From contig NW_006766883.1 of the NCBI RefSeq assembly GCF_000275845.1, forward strand, positions 3,378,931-3,410,954: a stretch of 32,024 bases of DNA, given 5' to 3'. The notes below the pieces were generated by a model. That model made no database searches and was not told the origin of the DNA. It worked only from the letters and a program-made list of their open reading frames with translations. The stretch comes from Dichomitus squalens LYAD-421 SS1. Lineage: Eukaryota > Basidiomycota > Agaricomycetes > Polyporales > Polyporaceae. Below are positions 1-11,055 of the stretch, piece by piece (positions within the stretch are counted from its first letter, which is position 1; each line of letters opens with the position of its first letter). Both the position numbers and the translations under genes were made by a program.

Positions 1-345
1 GGTCTATGCCTTACTCATCTCTTACTCATCCTATGGTGCGATACGTCGCAATTCTTTCACCATCGTATTATTCATCGCACTATGGTACATGTGACTAACC
101 ACTCTTCGATTAGTCATGGACACTTCTCTGTAGTATATAAGGACTTCAGATTGCGTCCTCCCTCTTCAGTCTTTCCTTACTGACTGAAGAGTGAGTACTT
201 CATTATATCTACCTCTAACTTGTAGTTACTTACTTAACCTTTGTAGTCTTGCTTCAACTCTAGGTACAGTTCGTTGCTGCAATATAGTCTTTCCTTACTG
301 ACTGAAGATCTTGCTTCAACTCTAGTCGGATCTAATCCTTGTCTT
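1..345 (+). mobile_element. Possible decayed LTR fragment with direct repeats
   Basis: No coding sequence is recognised here. A TATATAAGG box at 134-142 is followed by a pyrimidine-rich stretch and a 23-base block (168-190) that is repeated exactly at 286-308. A second block of 17 bases at 247-263 is repeated at 309-325. The first 23-base block sits in a short hairpin, TCTTCAGT pairing with ACTGAAGA. A TATA box followed by a repeated short hairpin resembles the U3/R part of a fungal LTR retrotransposon. No reverse transcriptase, primer-binding site or matching second LTR is visible, so this is a weak inference. A duplicated promoter region is the alternative. Confidence 0.3.
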
Positions 346-558
346 CACAGCCCCGAGTTTATCAGTGCAGCTCGAAGATGGCGGGAGATAAGCAGGCAGG
401 CGCACGCAAGGAGAGCTCGGAGACGTCGGAAGAGAGCCAGGGATGTCACAGAGGTCACCGAGCGGGGAGTCACGGGGGTAAAGCCACCAGACGTTAAGGT
501 GCTCGGGAACCTCCGATTTTTCGTTCCCGCTTGAAGCTCCGAACGTCTGGTCACGAGA

Positions 559-1080
559 CTACCATATCTGCACATCATCGCAAACCAAGTCCTGAAGGCC
601 GGAAAACGCCGTGATAAATCGGACGAAGGCGGTGCAATGTCGAAACCGCACCCCTCGGAAAGTGAGGCTCCGAAGGCCTCGCCCGAACTGTCGACAGCAG
701 TGAAGAGTCGACCCGTGTATTGATGTAAATCTACGTGGGCGAGGAAAGTTCTTATAGCCAAAAAATGTGATACTGCGAAGATCGGGGAGGATCGACAGTA
801 AGGGGAAGGGGGAGAACTCTTCCAGGCGTATTGTGAGAGAGCGCACGATGGACCGAAAATTAGGCTGAGCCTGGAGGACATCGCAGAATACAAAGAGCTG
901 CTGCCTGCGTTCTAGCTGAACATGGTTGAAGAGAACGAGGGAGCTACGGGGATGGAGTTGGCGGCAGGTGAGAGCGAGGTTGCAGAGAGCCCTGGTGTGT
1001 TCGGATGAATGATCGATGACCTTCTCGATGACCTCCCATGGAAGCGTTGGCCAGAGAGCGCAATCCCACGGGCAGCTGTG
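559..1080 (-). pseudogene. F-box/LRR-like protein relic, truncated
   Basis: Read on the minus strand from about 1080, one open frame gives LPWEVIEKVIDH, then ALCNLALTCRQLHPRS, then RSLTIRLEEF and LPDLRSITFFGYKNF, ending DLVCDDVQIW and a stop near 559. This is the pattern of Agaricomycete F-box proteins: an LPxEVxExVIDxL entry, a CxLTCRxxxPRS helix, and loose leucine-rich strands. F-box proteins recruit substrates to SCF ubiquitin ligases. No in-frame ATG precedes the F-box, and the frame stops after about 160 residues, where family members usually run several hundred. Below 559 another frame stays open but is not clearly homologous. A start exon upstream could be missed, but a broken copy is more likely. 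Confidence 0.5.
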
Positions 1081-1149
1081 TCCGAGGTAAAACAGGAAAG
1101 GGGGCCCTATATGTCGTCCATGTGGAACAGAGAAGGAGCTGGCTCAACT

Positions 1150-2040
1150 CGAAAGACGGCGGGTTAGGCGCGCAGTCAGTTGAGATACGATCCTATGACA
1201 TAGCCTCCGCCGCTCGGAAGTTACCGCCGCTCACTGAGCTCGAATATTGCGCGCACTACTCAGGTCTGCTTGTGTTCCCGATCACTACAGCATATATCCT
1301 AGCAGGACGACCCTGACCACCTCTTACCCGCCCTGAGGTGTAACACACAGGCCTTCGAAGTGTTACGGCAATTCACGTTTCGATCCGCTCGCAATGGCCC
1401 AATGCTTCAAGTTCCCGAGGCATGGAAGCGAAGGACGTCCGGGCTGTTACGATATCGGTCGTATGTTCACTCCCAAATTACCCGATTGATAAGACCGATG
1501 TTCCGAAGAAACCAAGGCACGTGTCGTCCCATCTTCGAAGCCACCGACATGCTGGTCCCTCGCGGAACAACCGCAGCACACTTGGACCTTGGGCGGAGCA
1601 CCACGCCGCGGTTCTCGGGCATTTGTGTTTGCGTGAACGGCGTGACGGAGTTCCAACTCATGCCTATATCATTCCGAGTCCTCTCCTGCCCAGAGCCCTC
1701 CTAACTCATACGAGTGTTCACCGATGGTATCGTACCCCGTCATGGTCACTGCGTCCAGTCAGTCCAATCTGTCTCGCGTCATATACATCTCCCTGCTGAC
1801 GGGTGATCTGGTGCCTGATCATGTCGCAGGCGAAACGTGTATTGAAGGCCTGGTGCCCACCGACGCCAAGATTGATCGCCAGCGGAGTAAGCCGTCCTCA
1901 CGTCTTTGGAATGATATATGATCCTAGTCTTTCTAAGACCCCTCTGCTGAAAATGAGCTAGAAATTGGAGAGGGCAGCACTCCCGAAGGTACGTGCCAGC
2001 TTCCAGCGAAGTTCGAAGCCGTCCATGCATGAATCATAAT
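1150..2040. other. Intergenic stretch, nothing recognised
   Basis: Several overlapping open frames of 65-125 codons occur on both strands between 1360 and 2030. None shows a recognisable motif, a convincing exon-intron structure or a consistent coding signal, so I annotate no gene. The promoter and a possible first exon of the Ifi-6-16 gene that follows must lie in the right part. Confidence 0.4.
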
Positions 2041-2041
2041 C

Positions 2042-2688
2042 TTGTCGGTAGGCCAGTCTCCCCCATATACTCCCCCACAAGAGAACCTCCTTCATCCCAC
2101 ATGCACTTGTCCACGCCGTCGGGAGCCCGTGAACCAAACAGAGACAGCGACGACAAGCCCGCCTGATGGCACGGACTGGAAGAAGGTTGCCAAAGTGGTC
2201 GGCGGGGTTGCCTTGGTAGGCGCCGCAGTGCCCACACTTGCTGTCGCGGGTGTGGCAGCCGCGCTTCCAGTGATCGGCTTCGGTACTGGGGGAGTCATTG
2301 GTGGTGGGTAGCACTGTCCCATTGCGAGCGTCATATCCTTGTTCACCTCGAGACTTACTTGCTAGGATCCATCGCGGCTGGCATCCAGTCCACACTTTAC
2401 GGAGCGTTCACGGGCGGACTGTTCTCCGTCTTCCAATCTGCAGGTGCGACCATCGTCGCGCCAGCCGCTCTTGAAGTGGTCGCGGCTGCCGGCGCCGCGA
2501 CCATCGGCGGTCGCATGATTGGTGCTGCAGCTGAGGAAGAGTCTGAAGAGCGTGAGAGAGATGTTAATGGGAGAACAGACACACGTGTGGATTGCGCGTG
2601 TGCGCAGTGTGTTTGCGACGCGTTTTGTGCATGTGCGTGTCGGAAGTGGCAGCGGCGCCGTCTAGATGAAGAAACACTCCGTACTTAA
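2042..2688 (+). CDS. Ifi-6-16/ISG12-like small membrane protein (copy 1), start unresolved
   Basis: Two exons are visible: up to 2303 and from 2366, with a 62-nt intron (GTGGGT...CTAG). The joined protein reads DWKKVAKVVGGVALVGAAVPTLAVAGVAAALPV, then GGSIAAGIQSTLYGAFTGGLFSVFQSAGATIVAP, then an alanine/glycine-rich helix. The GSIAAxIQ...GGLFSxFQSAGAT core matches the Ifi-6-16 family of small hydrophobic proteins, which in animals act at mitochondrial or nuclear membranes; the fungal role is unknown. No ATG lies in this frame after the last upstream stop, so a first exon is missing or the gene is broken. The end is also uncertain: either a Cys-rich tail to 2688, or a further intron from a GTGAGA donor near 2549. 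Two related copies lie at 19581-20384 and 21396-21704. Confidence 0.5.
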
Positions 2689-3226
2689 GGATGGACTGTG
2701 AAGCACGAGTTGGCTTATGAAGCTATATGTTGGCAATCTTGTTATTTGTGTGACACCAAAGTACGCATGCTGTCGCATCGAAACGGTTCTCGTCAGTGTC
2801 AACATTTATCCGTGTATGTCTTGACGCACACTGGTACCTGGGGATGTAGGGGCAGGAGAAGTAGTTGCGGTTATGTCGAAACAGAGTGCAGGGGATGCAC
2901 AGGATTGAACAGGGAGGGCAGCGACAGGGATAGCGGATTGGATGAATCACTGATAAGTATACTGGGATATTGGTAAGAGAGTACAGCCATATGACGAAAA
3001 GCGAAGGTGATAAAAAGATGTCGAACACGAGGAGCTGTATGTATCGGCTAATAATGCCTATCTCTGTCCATCCCATCCTCATGGGCGCACGGGTGTTGAT
3101 GACAACTGTAACAGCGAGTAATAATATACAAAAATGGGGAGTGCAAAAGAAAGTCGAGCGTCCGCGCAGTGCGACAACACATGAAAACACAACAAGACAT
3201 ACTTTTCCTCCCCTAGCTTCATCCAC
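2689..3226. other. Intergenic, 3' flanks of convergent genes
   Basis: This lies between the Ifi-like gene (plus) and the creB stop (minus), so it should hold both 3' untranslated regions. Open frames on both strands show no family resemblance. It is AT-richer than its flanks. Confidence 0.4.
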
Positions 3227-6200
3227 TCACCGCGCGAACGCACTCGGGGGCGGCACCTCCTTCCTCTCCCTATCTTTCTTCCCGAAGATGTTAGGTGCCG
3301 TGAGACTCAGCTTCCTCGTTGCGCGCTTCCAGTTGTTCCCAGTCGAGCTACTCGAGCTACTGCTGTGCGGCACGACCGGCGTGTCGCCCACCCCGCCCCC
3401 TCCCGACCTCCCAAAGCTCAATGAAGTCGCGTAAGGGTCTGGTTCTGAGTACGCTGAGCCTGGCGGACCGGGGCGCGCGTGCCCGTGTGTATGCGAAGTG
3501 TGGTTTGAATGCGAATAGGTCGTGGAGGAGTATTGGGAATCGGATTGAGAGATGCGGGCTGGGGGTGGGACCGAGTCTGATTGAGCTTCTCGTTGTCGTT
3601 CTCTCCCGCTGTCGCCCGCCGGTGTGGATGGGAGAGGAGGGAGGGACGCCTCTTCTGGCTGGCGAGGTGACCCGTCGGCGGCGTCGCGCTCCTTCCGTTT
3701 CGGCGGAAAGAACGAGTCCGCAGCGGTGCCCTTCCCGGGCGTCATGGGCGACCCAGGTAGCGTGGGCAGCGGGGGTGGCACACCCACGCCTGAGTGGTAG
3801 CCCCTGGAGGACGATGTCATGGTCGCGCCCGCAGTCGACGGACGGGGAGGCAGCTTGGAGGAGGCGTTACCCGACGCGCGCTTCTCGCGTCTGACGCTCT
3901 TCGATAAATCCGGGGCAGACTTCTTGTGTGAAGAGGGTGAGAACGGAGGGTCGGTCCGCGACCCGGAGGCGAATGGGGGCACGGGCGAGGACGGGATGGC
4001 GGGCGAAGACGTGCCCGAGATCGCCGCCTCGGACCCACGCCGGCCGAGCCGGGATAGGGAGGGCGATGCGACAGGCATCGTCTCCTCGCGGGTGCTCTTC
4101 CGGCGGAACCACGTGCTCGACTTCTTCTCGGGAGTGCGCTCCTTATCCCTCGTCGCGGCCGTACCATTCGGAAACGCGTAGCCCTTCGAGGGGAGGGGAG
4201 ACGACGGTACGGATGGCACGGTTTCGTGCGTGCTGGTCTCGGTCGTGGACGCCGTAGCAGTCGTTTCTGTCGTTTGTGGTCGACGCGTTCTCGGGGACGC
4301 GGGTGTCGAGGAGAGGGGAAGGAGGTTCGCAGAGGAGTCGGTAACACTGCGTCGGTATCCGTCCTTGCCGTTCGGGGTCTTGAGGCGGAGCGAAGGAGTC
4401 TGGCGAAGGGTTTTCAGCGCCTTGCCAAAGGTGCCATGACTATGTTTCTCCCGAGAGGGAGACATCGGACCGGGGGTCGGCGGTCCATCTGGCACGGATA
4501 CGACGAGGTTGGGGTAAGAAGGTGTAGGGGCAATGACGGGCAACGAGTCGGAGGTGTTATTGGTTGAAGATATCGGTTGCGCCGCCCCAGGCGTCGGTAG
4601 AGGGGAATCACTCTTATCTGATAAGTTAAGGTCATCGACCGAAGAATGCAGTCCAGGAGGTCTCTGAAGAGATGGTGAAATAGGGGTATGGCTTTGTTCG
4701 CTCGGCTCAGTGGTTGCGATACCGACGGGCTTGCCAGGGACGGAGCCGAGGTCTGTTGTCGCTCTAGAGCCGGGGGGAGGTGATGCGGACTTGAGACCGA
4801 GCGCAGCAAGGTCGATGTCTACAGCTTGATAGTACAATACGTAGGCCGTTCCGCTGTTGGAATCGCCGAAGTACTTAGGGATGTCGGACTCTTTGACAGT
4901 TGAGACGCTGTCATCGTCAAAGAGTGTCCATACTCCCCTTGCCTTTATGATAGTAACATAGTGCCCATGGTGCGGGCCGCTGCAAAGGGCAGAACAGAGT
5001 GAGCAGGGCGAACAACGATGGTCTCTGCAACTAGTATACATACTTTCCAATGTGCACAACGATCGCGAAGAGCTCGTATAACCGGTCGGGATCCTCCGCG
5101 TCGTCCACAGTATTGAATAACCGAAGCTCTAACGGGAACGCTACGCGATACGCGAGCTTGATGTACTTGCCGAGATCCTCCTGATACTTGAAGCGCTTCA
5201 AGTGCAGGGCAAGGACGTTCGGGAGCTTCTTGATCTTCATTCTACAGTTCGGGGGTATTCAACGACCACGCCGCTTATCGAAGAGGAACAACGCACCTCT
5301 TCTCGGCCTCCTGAAGGTCGCAGCAAGAGTCGCAGAAGAACTTGTTCTTCTGGCACAGCATCTCGCTCGCGCTGAACTGCCTGAGACATGCGGTCACGGA
5401 TGAGTTCTGCTCGATGTCGATAGAGAGGTCGATGAACGACTCGTCGCGGGAGGAGACAGTTTCACATGTTAGACAGCGCGTCTCGCTCGTCAAGACACCC
5501 TCGAACAACCTGTGCACAATAGTCGAATGGTATGCTGTGGCCTGCGCCGTCGACGTCGAGGGCGCGGGCTGTGTGGACAGTGTCGCTATCGATGTGGACA
5601 CTTCACGAGGGACATATGGGTCATTCCGAACTCAGGCAGGACATAAGAATAGGATGCACTCACGGTCCTCGCCCGACTTCTCTACCCCATTCGCGTTAGA
5701 CCCGAGCTTCCGCCCATCGTCCTCCATGTCCTCCATTATCCTATTCAGGAGGTAGTTCAAAAATTCGTGCGCATCCTGGTGCTGAGCGGGGCGGAATATC
5801 TCGTTCAGCTCCTTAAGCTTGTCGATGAACGCCTTCGGTGCCACGGTGCCCTTGTCCGCCGGGTTCCTGCTGATGTGCAGGAAGAGGGAACGGAGGGCTG
5901 AGAACAGAGTCGGGGGTGAAGGCGGGATGGGGATCGCGGGCGGCGCATGGGGATTGACTGCGGGGGATTCGGAGACGGAGGACGTGCGGATGGGCTTCTT
6001 GCGCGAAACAGTGGGGGTCTGCTGGGGATGGCTTGGGACGGGTATGGGTATGGGAGGGACGGAAGGGAGCGGCGGAATGTCGGGAACGGAAGGGTCTGGA
6101 TATTGGAGGAGAAGTTCGCGAAAAGGACCGCAAAAGTAGAGGGCCTGAAGGACGGAGTTGGCATAACTGAAACAAGGATAGATTAGCGAGAGGTCTTCAG

Positions 6201-6761
6201 TACTGCGTCGGAGACCCGTGGATGTGATTGGAGAGTTGGAGGGGACGAGTGTCGTCACAATATCGGAAAGAAAGTCCGATGACTTTCATAGCTCTCAGCC
6301 GCAAGAGCTGGACGTGATGACGCCGAGCACGGAGAGAAGCAGGTTCGTCGGTTTCCTACCGCAAAGGTCGGTGCTTGGCGAAGGGCGGCTAGCTCTAGCT
6401 CACTGATAGTCGAAATAAGGGCGGCGGTGCGGAGAAGAGCGCGGCCAAGCCGATAAGAGGGGTCATAACGGTGGCAAATTTCGATAGACAGCGGACACGA
6501 TCGAGAGCATCTCGAGGGAGTGTTTGGGTATGATGCGATGTGGGATGGGAGCGCGCGAGAGCAATGATCACTCACCAAGTGTTGCCAAACTGAAAGATGT
6601 TAATATCATGCTAAGAATAGCAGCGAAGCAAGGTGAAGACTCACATTCTCGAGACCAAAGAGCTTCGCGTCTGCAGCGGAGATGATCGGAGGCTGCTGGA
6701 CGACGACGGGGGCGGGAGCGGCGGGCGTTTGGCTTGTTCCGAAGGAGATCCATTTTTTCAT
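3227..6761 (-). CDS. creB: Ubiquitin carboxyl-terminal hydrolase, CreB/Ubp9/USP12-46 type
   Basis: Removes ubiquitin from substrates; in Aspergillus CreB acts with a WD40 partner in carbon catabolite control. Exons on the minus strand: 6761-6645, 6589-6576, 6166-5664, 5600-5297, 5241-5044 and 4979-3227, summing to 2889 nt (962 aa). The Cys box reads [20 protein letters not shown] with catalytic C44. The His box reads [12 protein letters not shown] with H385, followed by FDDDSV and [10 protein letters not shown]254/C257 and C301/C304 form the zinc-binding CxxC pairs of the fingers region, and ALHLKRFKY and [20 protein letters not shown] are family signatures. Residues from about 430 to the end are a Ser/Pro-rich low-complexity tail, much longer than in human USP12/46. 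Exon 2 is only 14 nt, and its 3' end splits the catalytic Cys codon. A 409-nt intron follows it, long for this genome. Confidence 0.92.
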
Positions 6762-7343
6762 GGCGGAGGTGGGGATTCAAAAGCGATCCCGAGCCAGCCA
6801 GAGTGCAGAGAAAGGCCGCAATTGGTGTGGGCTGCGGAGGACGAAGGAGTGGACGGGCGAGAGGTTGGGCGAGAGAAGGCGGCAGTACTTGTGACGCTCA
6901 TCCGCGCAGGCTGAGCGCTCACCGCTGAGCAGTGTCCGGGTCCGCGCCGCCCGTCCGCCAGGCACACGCCGCCGACTCCGTGTGCCAGCCAAACCCAAGC
7001 ACTTCCTCGCCGCTTCCTAAGCACTCGCATCTCCTCCCAACATCCAAACCACACCACTATACTCAATGCCAGGCGTATGACAATGTCTACAGACCGACAT
7101 ACCCATGTTCTACTCGGGACCGCGCTGTAATAAATTCAACGTGCCTGGTGCCTGCCGGGTATTCTACTCACAATATCAGACGTATCCCACGCACTCCAGG
7201 CTGTAGTCAAGCCCATTCCTCCATGATTTGTCGCGAGGTCTTTGCAGGTCCACTAATATCATGGGGCCTGTACAAAGCGATCCGATATCTTCGGCCTCCA
7301 ATTGCTGCACAATCTACTGACAACTTGGATCATTTCCATCATC
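6762..7343. other. creB upstream region
   Basis: Upstream of the minus-strand creB start at 6761. The first 150 bases or so are GC-rich; no clear TATA box is seen. No coding region on either strand is convincing. Confidence 0.4.
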
Positions 7344-7432
7344 GGGTCGGTGGCGTAGTTGGTTATCGCATCTGTCTAACACTATGTGTTTGGGCGCACA
7401 GAAGGTCCTCAGTTCGATCCTGGGCCGACTCA
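7344..7432 (+). tRNA. tRNA-Val(AAC) with 15-nt intron
   Basis: Full cloverleaf. The acceptor stem GGGTCGG (7344-7350) pairs with CCGACTC (7425-7431), with one G-U, and is followed by discriminator A at 7432. The A box is TGGCGTAGTTGG. The anticodon stem TCTGT (7371-7375) pairs with ACAGA (7398-7402), and the anticodon AAC is at 7378-7380. A 15-nt intron follows position 37 (7382-7396), the canonical place. The variable loop is AGGTC, and the T arm is CTCAG-TTCGATC-CTGGG. A run of T (7436-7441) directly downstream is the Pol III terminator. The anticodon AAC would read GUU, and after A-to-I editing of base 34 also GUC and GUA. Confidence 0.92.
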
Positions 7433-7441
7433 TTGTTTTTT
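7433..7441 (+). terminator. Pol III oligo-T terminator of tRNA-Val
   Basis: TTG followed by six T directly after the discriminator base, the usual termination signal for RNA polymerase III. Confidence 0.75.
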
Positions 7442-7454
7442 GGAGATTGCAGCT

Positions 7455-7688
7455 ATGAACGAAGACGCTGTTCCGGACTATGCTTGTCTGTGCTCCTCCA
7501 GGAGTCTCTCACTAGCTCAAAACCGCGCTCTGTTTATGACAGAAGACGCACATCGGCCGCTTCCCGCGGGGAGCCAGATGTGGCTGTGCTATAATTGCGA
7601 TCACAAGCGCCAAGACCATAGTTTAGCCGGCGGACGTCGGGAAGAAGTTCGAAGAGCCTTCTGTCGCTTTCTGCGACCAAGTCTCTAA
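7455..7688 (+). CDS. Small hypothetical ORF, Cys-containing, doubtful
   Basis: Starts with ATG at 7455, 23 bases after the tRNA, and runs 77 codons in one exon. It reads MNEDAVPDYACLCSSRSLSL, then MWLCYNCDHKRQDH and a basic end. The CLC...CYNCDH spacing could bind a metal, but four Cys and a His in a short frame can occur by chance. No family is recognised, and no promoter or intron supports it. It may be non-coding. Confidence 0.15.
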   Translation: MNEDAVPDYACLCSSRSLSLAQNRALFMTEDAHRPLPAGSQMWLCYNCDHKRQDHSLAGGRREEVRRAFCRFLRPSL

Positions 7689-9703
7689 CTACATTGTCTC
7701 TGACTGAGACCCATCGAACGGCAAAATCAAAACCTCTGCTTCCCCACCGAGCTCTGAATGTTCAAATGTACCCCAACAATACTGCATTCTCGATTCACGG
7801 TAAGCCGCCACGGCCCACCGTCTGCTCTCACCATCATTCCATCGACTCACAGCCCCTGCGCAGATATCTCTACTTTTACCAGACGTGTTATGTAGCGATG
7901 CCAGGTATTGACCGTGCTATATGCTCCGCTTCGATTCTGACATGTTCCTGTGGGGTGCTACAGCAACCGTGCTTCAAACGTGTAGATGCCATTGGACCCG
8001 GTCACCCGTGGACTGCAAGCGTCTGAGCTAGCCTGCGTATACCTCGTTGCAACGACTCTAATTTTCGAAGCTGATGCTCTGATAAGCCATGCTGCATCCA
8101 CTCAACAGTTCAGCGTGTAACAATGCTTCTGAAGACACCGGGTCATGAAATTTCAATTGCACGGTATCAGCATGAATGCGTGTCCAATGTGGACAAGTGC
8201 ATCGAGCGTTGACACTGGCCAGTGCTGCTTTCAACTATTTAAGGCGTGGCGCAGTGCGTAGTGAGCTTACGGCTACACGTGAGCCTGTTATGGTACACCG
8301 CAAGAACGTGCACGGCGTGAGCGTGAGAGGACCCTCCCATGATCCTTCCTATCTCCTAGACTATGGACACCAGGTATGTGGACAATATATCGTGTTTACC
8401 ACATGCTGGGTCTACGAGAGTTAAGTGTTTGAGATGGGTATGTCGGGATCTACTCTATTCAAAGTCGGACAGAAGGATGTCGATCTCAACATGTACGGGC
8501 CACTGCTGCCACAAGCGATGCATTGTGTATCAATCTCGGAGGTGCGCAGACCCCTCTAGATTACGGCGAAGAGCACGACTGGTCTAGAAGCCCTCGAATG
8601 GGTCCAGTGATCCATCTGACAATGACAGGCTTCCCGTATGTCCGGATGATGAGATGATGGAGTCTCGACCTCGTTCCTCCCCGGCTTGACCACGTCTCGT
8701 TGTACGTTTTGGCCCACGGGACTTTGACATATCTTCAGGATGTGCGCACATCTGCGACGTTCAACGAGAAGAACGCACAATGCGGTATGAGACTCATCTA
8801 ACATTCACTTCACAATCACCCTTCCCACCGCAGATGCCGCGTTGACTGAAACCTTCCTGAGCGCCGCACTCGTTCGGCATGTCATACTCCCACAGCGCAG
8901 TCTTCGAATTGCGAAAGCCGAGATACATTTCTGCAACGTTCAAACGAGAGCCAGGTCTCGCCTTCTGGTAACTTACCAAACGTCCTGCAATTCAGGTGGC
9001 AAAGGTAGGCATCAGTCGGAAATATTCTGCTTCCAACTGATGGTTTGTACTTCCCAGGATCTCGCCTCTTCACTCGAGGATGCTTCGTTGCCACTCCCCA
9101 GACTCGCAGTCTCTCACGCTCGGAACATGCACTTCCGCGGCGTCATACTGGAAGCTAGAAGCGACCTCGTCCCATGGTATGCGTGTTCAAGCGTGTATCA
9201 GGCATGCAAGTGACTTCGACTTAAACCATGGTTAGCTCTAGAATCCGCGCCTGAGGTGTGCGGCAATGCGCCCAAACAGGGCTGCGACATATCCACAACT
9301 CTCGAATGTATATGACCCGCTGTGCCGATCACAGCACTAATGTGGAATGCTTTACCCCAGAGGTTCCGTGGAGTCTGCAGCGCGTATATGTCCACCATGA
9401 TGTTAGAAGGTCGCTCCTAGTGTCGTTGGTAACTTTGTTCAGCAGCAAATCCTCGTGGGCAGGACCATATATGCCGACGAACGCACATTCGACTGATGGC
9501 GACTATACGTCTACGGTCTTCAGGTGTTCTATTCGTCCACTTCGGTTGCAAGCCACGACTATCCCTGCAAGCAGGAACATGTTTGACTTCAGGACCCTAC
9601 AAGGTACACTCTCTCGTCTGCCAGTTTCAGTCAAACCCCCGGCTATGCCAATTGTAAGGATGCCTTCGAGAATTATGTGTCTACATTTGCTGATTAGTAC
9701 TAG
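7689..9703. other. Long gene-poor stretch
   Basis: Open frames here are short, overlap on both strands and carry no recognised motif. A possible splice pair on the minus strand (donor GTAAGTTACC near 8975, acceptor TTGCAG near 8930) hints at a decayed gene between about 8760 and 9120, but the joined reading frame matches nothing I know. The right end (about 9610-9703) may include the N-terminal coding part of the DUF6535 gene. Confidence 0.4.
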
Positions 9704-11055
9704 GACGAGGAGTTGGGTTCCATCGGGCAGACGGGTTACTACGAGGGATGGACGGAGTGCGCGGATGCACTGCGGGAACGCGACGAAGACAACGTGAAGG
9801 CAATGTCTGATGAACTTGACGCTTTTCTGGCATTTGTGAGTACCGGGGGCCTGAGATGAATAATCTCACTCTACTGATGGTTTCTCCTCAGTCTGGCATA
9901 TTCTCGGCTGTCATCACCCTGTTTGTAGGCCAAAGCGTTACATCGCTTCAACCCGATAATACTCAGGCTGCTGTCGATATCCTTCGGACAATCTCTCAGC
10001 AGATCGGGAACCAGAGCGCCGCCACCGTGGGGTTGAAGACGGAGCCTTTTCAGAGCAGCATCATCGACATTGCCTTGAACGCGCTGCTTAACGCGGGCCT
10101 GCTCTGCAGTCTCATCGCGTCTGGCATGAGCCTATGGGTCAAGCAGTGGCTCCGCGAGTACGTCCTCGACGAGCCCTCCCTTCCACGCAGCCGCGTTCGA
10201 GTGCGCCTTTACCGATACCATGGCCTTCGAATGTGGCACATCCGAGGAAGCGTTGCATGCATCTCGATCCTTCTACAACTCAGCGTCCTCCTCTTCTCCA
10301 CTGGCGTCGTCATGCTCGCTCACAAATTGAACACTACGCTCTCCTGGATCCTGCTCGCGCTCAATGGCGCATGGTGGGCGGTGACGTGGGGCTGTGCCAT
10401 CGTCGCTGCAGCCTCCGCCAATTGCCCATACAAGTCGCCCCTCTCCAGGGCGATTTTCCGCCTCGGATACCATTTCCGACAAATCTTCGGCAGCCGCGTC
10501 CGCTTCCTCAGGGAGTCAAACTTCGGTAAATACCCTACCTTCGAGAAGAGGGAGCTGGAGAAAACAGAGCTTCACTCTACGAAACTGGAGCTTGAGGCCC
10601 TCACATTTGCCAATCGCGAGCTCTGGGGCAGCGACCGGCTCACACGTATCAACGAATGCTTCAGGGAGTTCAAGGCCCGGGAGCGACCACTTGCGTTGAA
10701 GCACATCGAAAAGATCCTCCGCGCTCACTACTCTCTCGAGACAAGCGCTGATACATTCGAGTGGCCGGGTCAAGACCGCTTGGTCGCCACTGCTGATAAA
10801 GTGGTAAAGCAGCTCATGCGGATATGGTGCGATATCTTCGTGGAGCATTACGGCGAGAAGGCGCGTGTTCAGTCATTGTACCGGCTCTTCTATAGCGTGT
10901 CACAGGGAGAGCAGCACCTGTCCCACACTCATTATGCGCAGACGGAGGAGGTTGCTTGCGGCAGGCCCAAAGTCAGAGGGAAGTCGCCCATTATGTCGGA
11001 CGGCGGGGTGACCGTGTCAGTAGTTCCCGTAAATCCATGTGCCATCGCAGACTAG
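9704..11055 (+). CDS. DUF6535 domain membrane protein, 5' end unresolved
   Basis: Two exons are clear: 9704-9835 and 9892-11055, with a 56-nt intron (GTGAGT...CTCAG). The first ends GYYEGWTECADALRERDEDNVKAMSDELDAFLAF and the second begins SGIFSAVITLFVGQSV; together they are the DUF6535 entry, with the DxLLVFAGLFSAVxTAF-like signature. Four membrane segments follow in the family's order: FSAVITLF, LLNAGLLCSLIASGMSLWV, VACISILLQLSVLLFSTGV and LSWILLALNGAWWAVTWGC. The cytosolic tail of about 220 residues is helical. DUF6535 proteins are greatly expanded in Agaricomycetes; their function is unknown. Upstream, the frame reads DAFENYVSTFAD, then TAG TAC TAG, then DEELGSIG; either an intron (GTAAGG at about 9655 to TAG at 9703) removes these stops or the gene is damaged. 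No start codon can be fixed. Confidence 0.75.

Noticed and set aside
3222..3229. GTGAGT at the creB stop codon, a possible donor leading to more exons
   Set aside because: The CGG TGA stop overlaps the motif. The exon sum with this stop is in frame and no continuation is recognised beyond it, so I keep the stop.
3319..3894. Plus-strand open frame of 191 codons
   Set aside because: Lies antisense to the last creB exon, whose GC-rich codons leave the opposite strand open. It shows no motif of its own.
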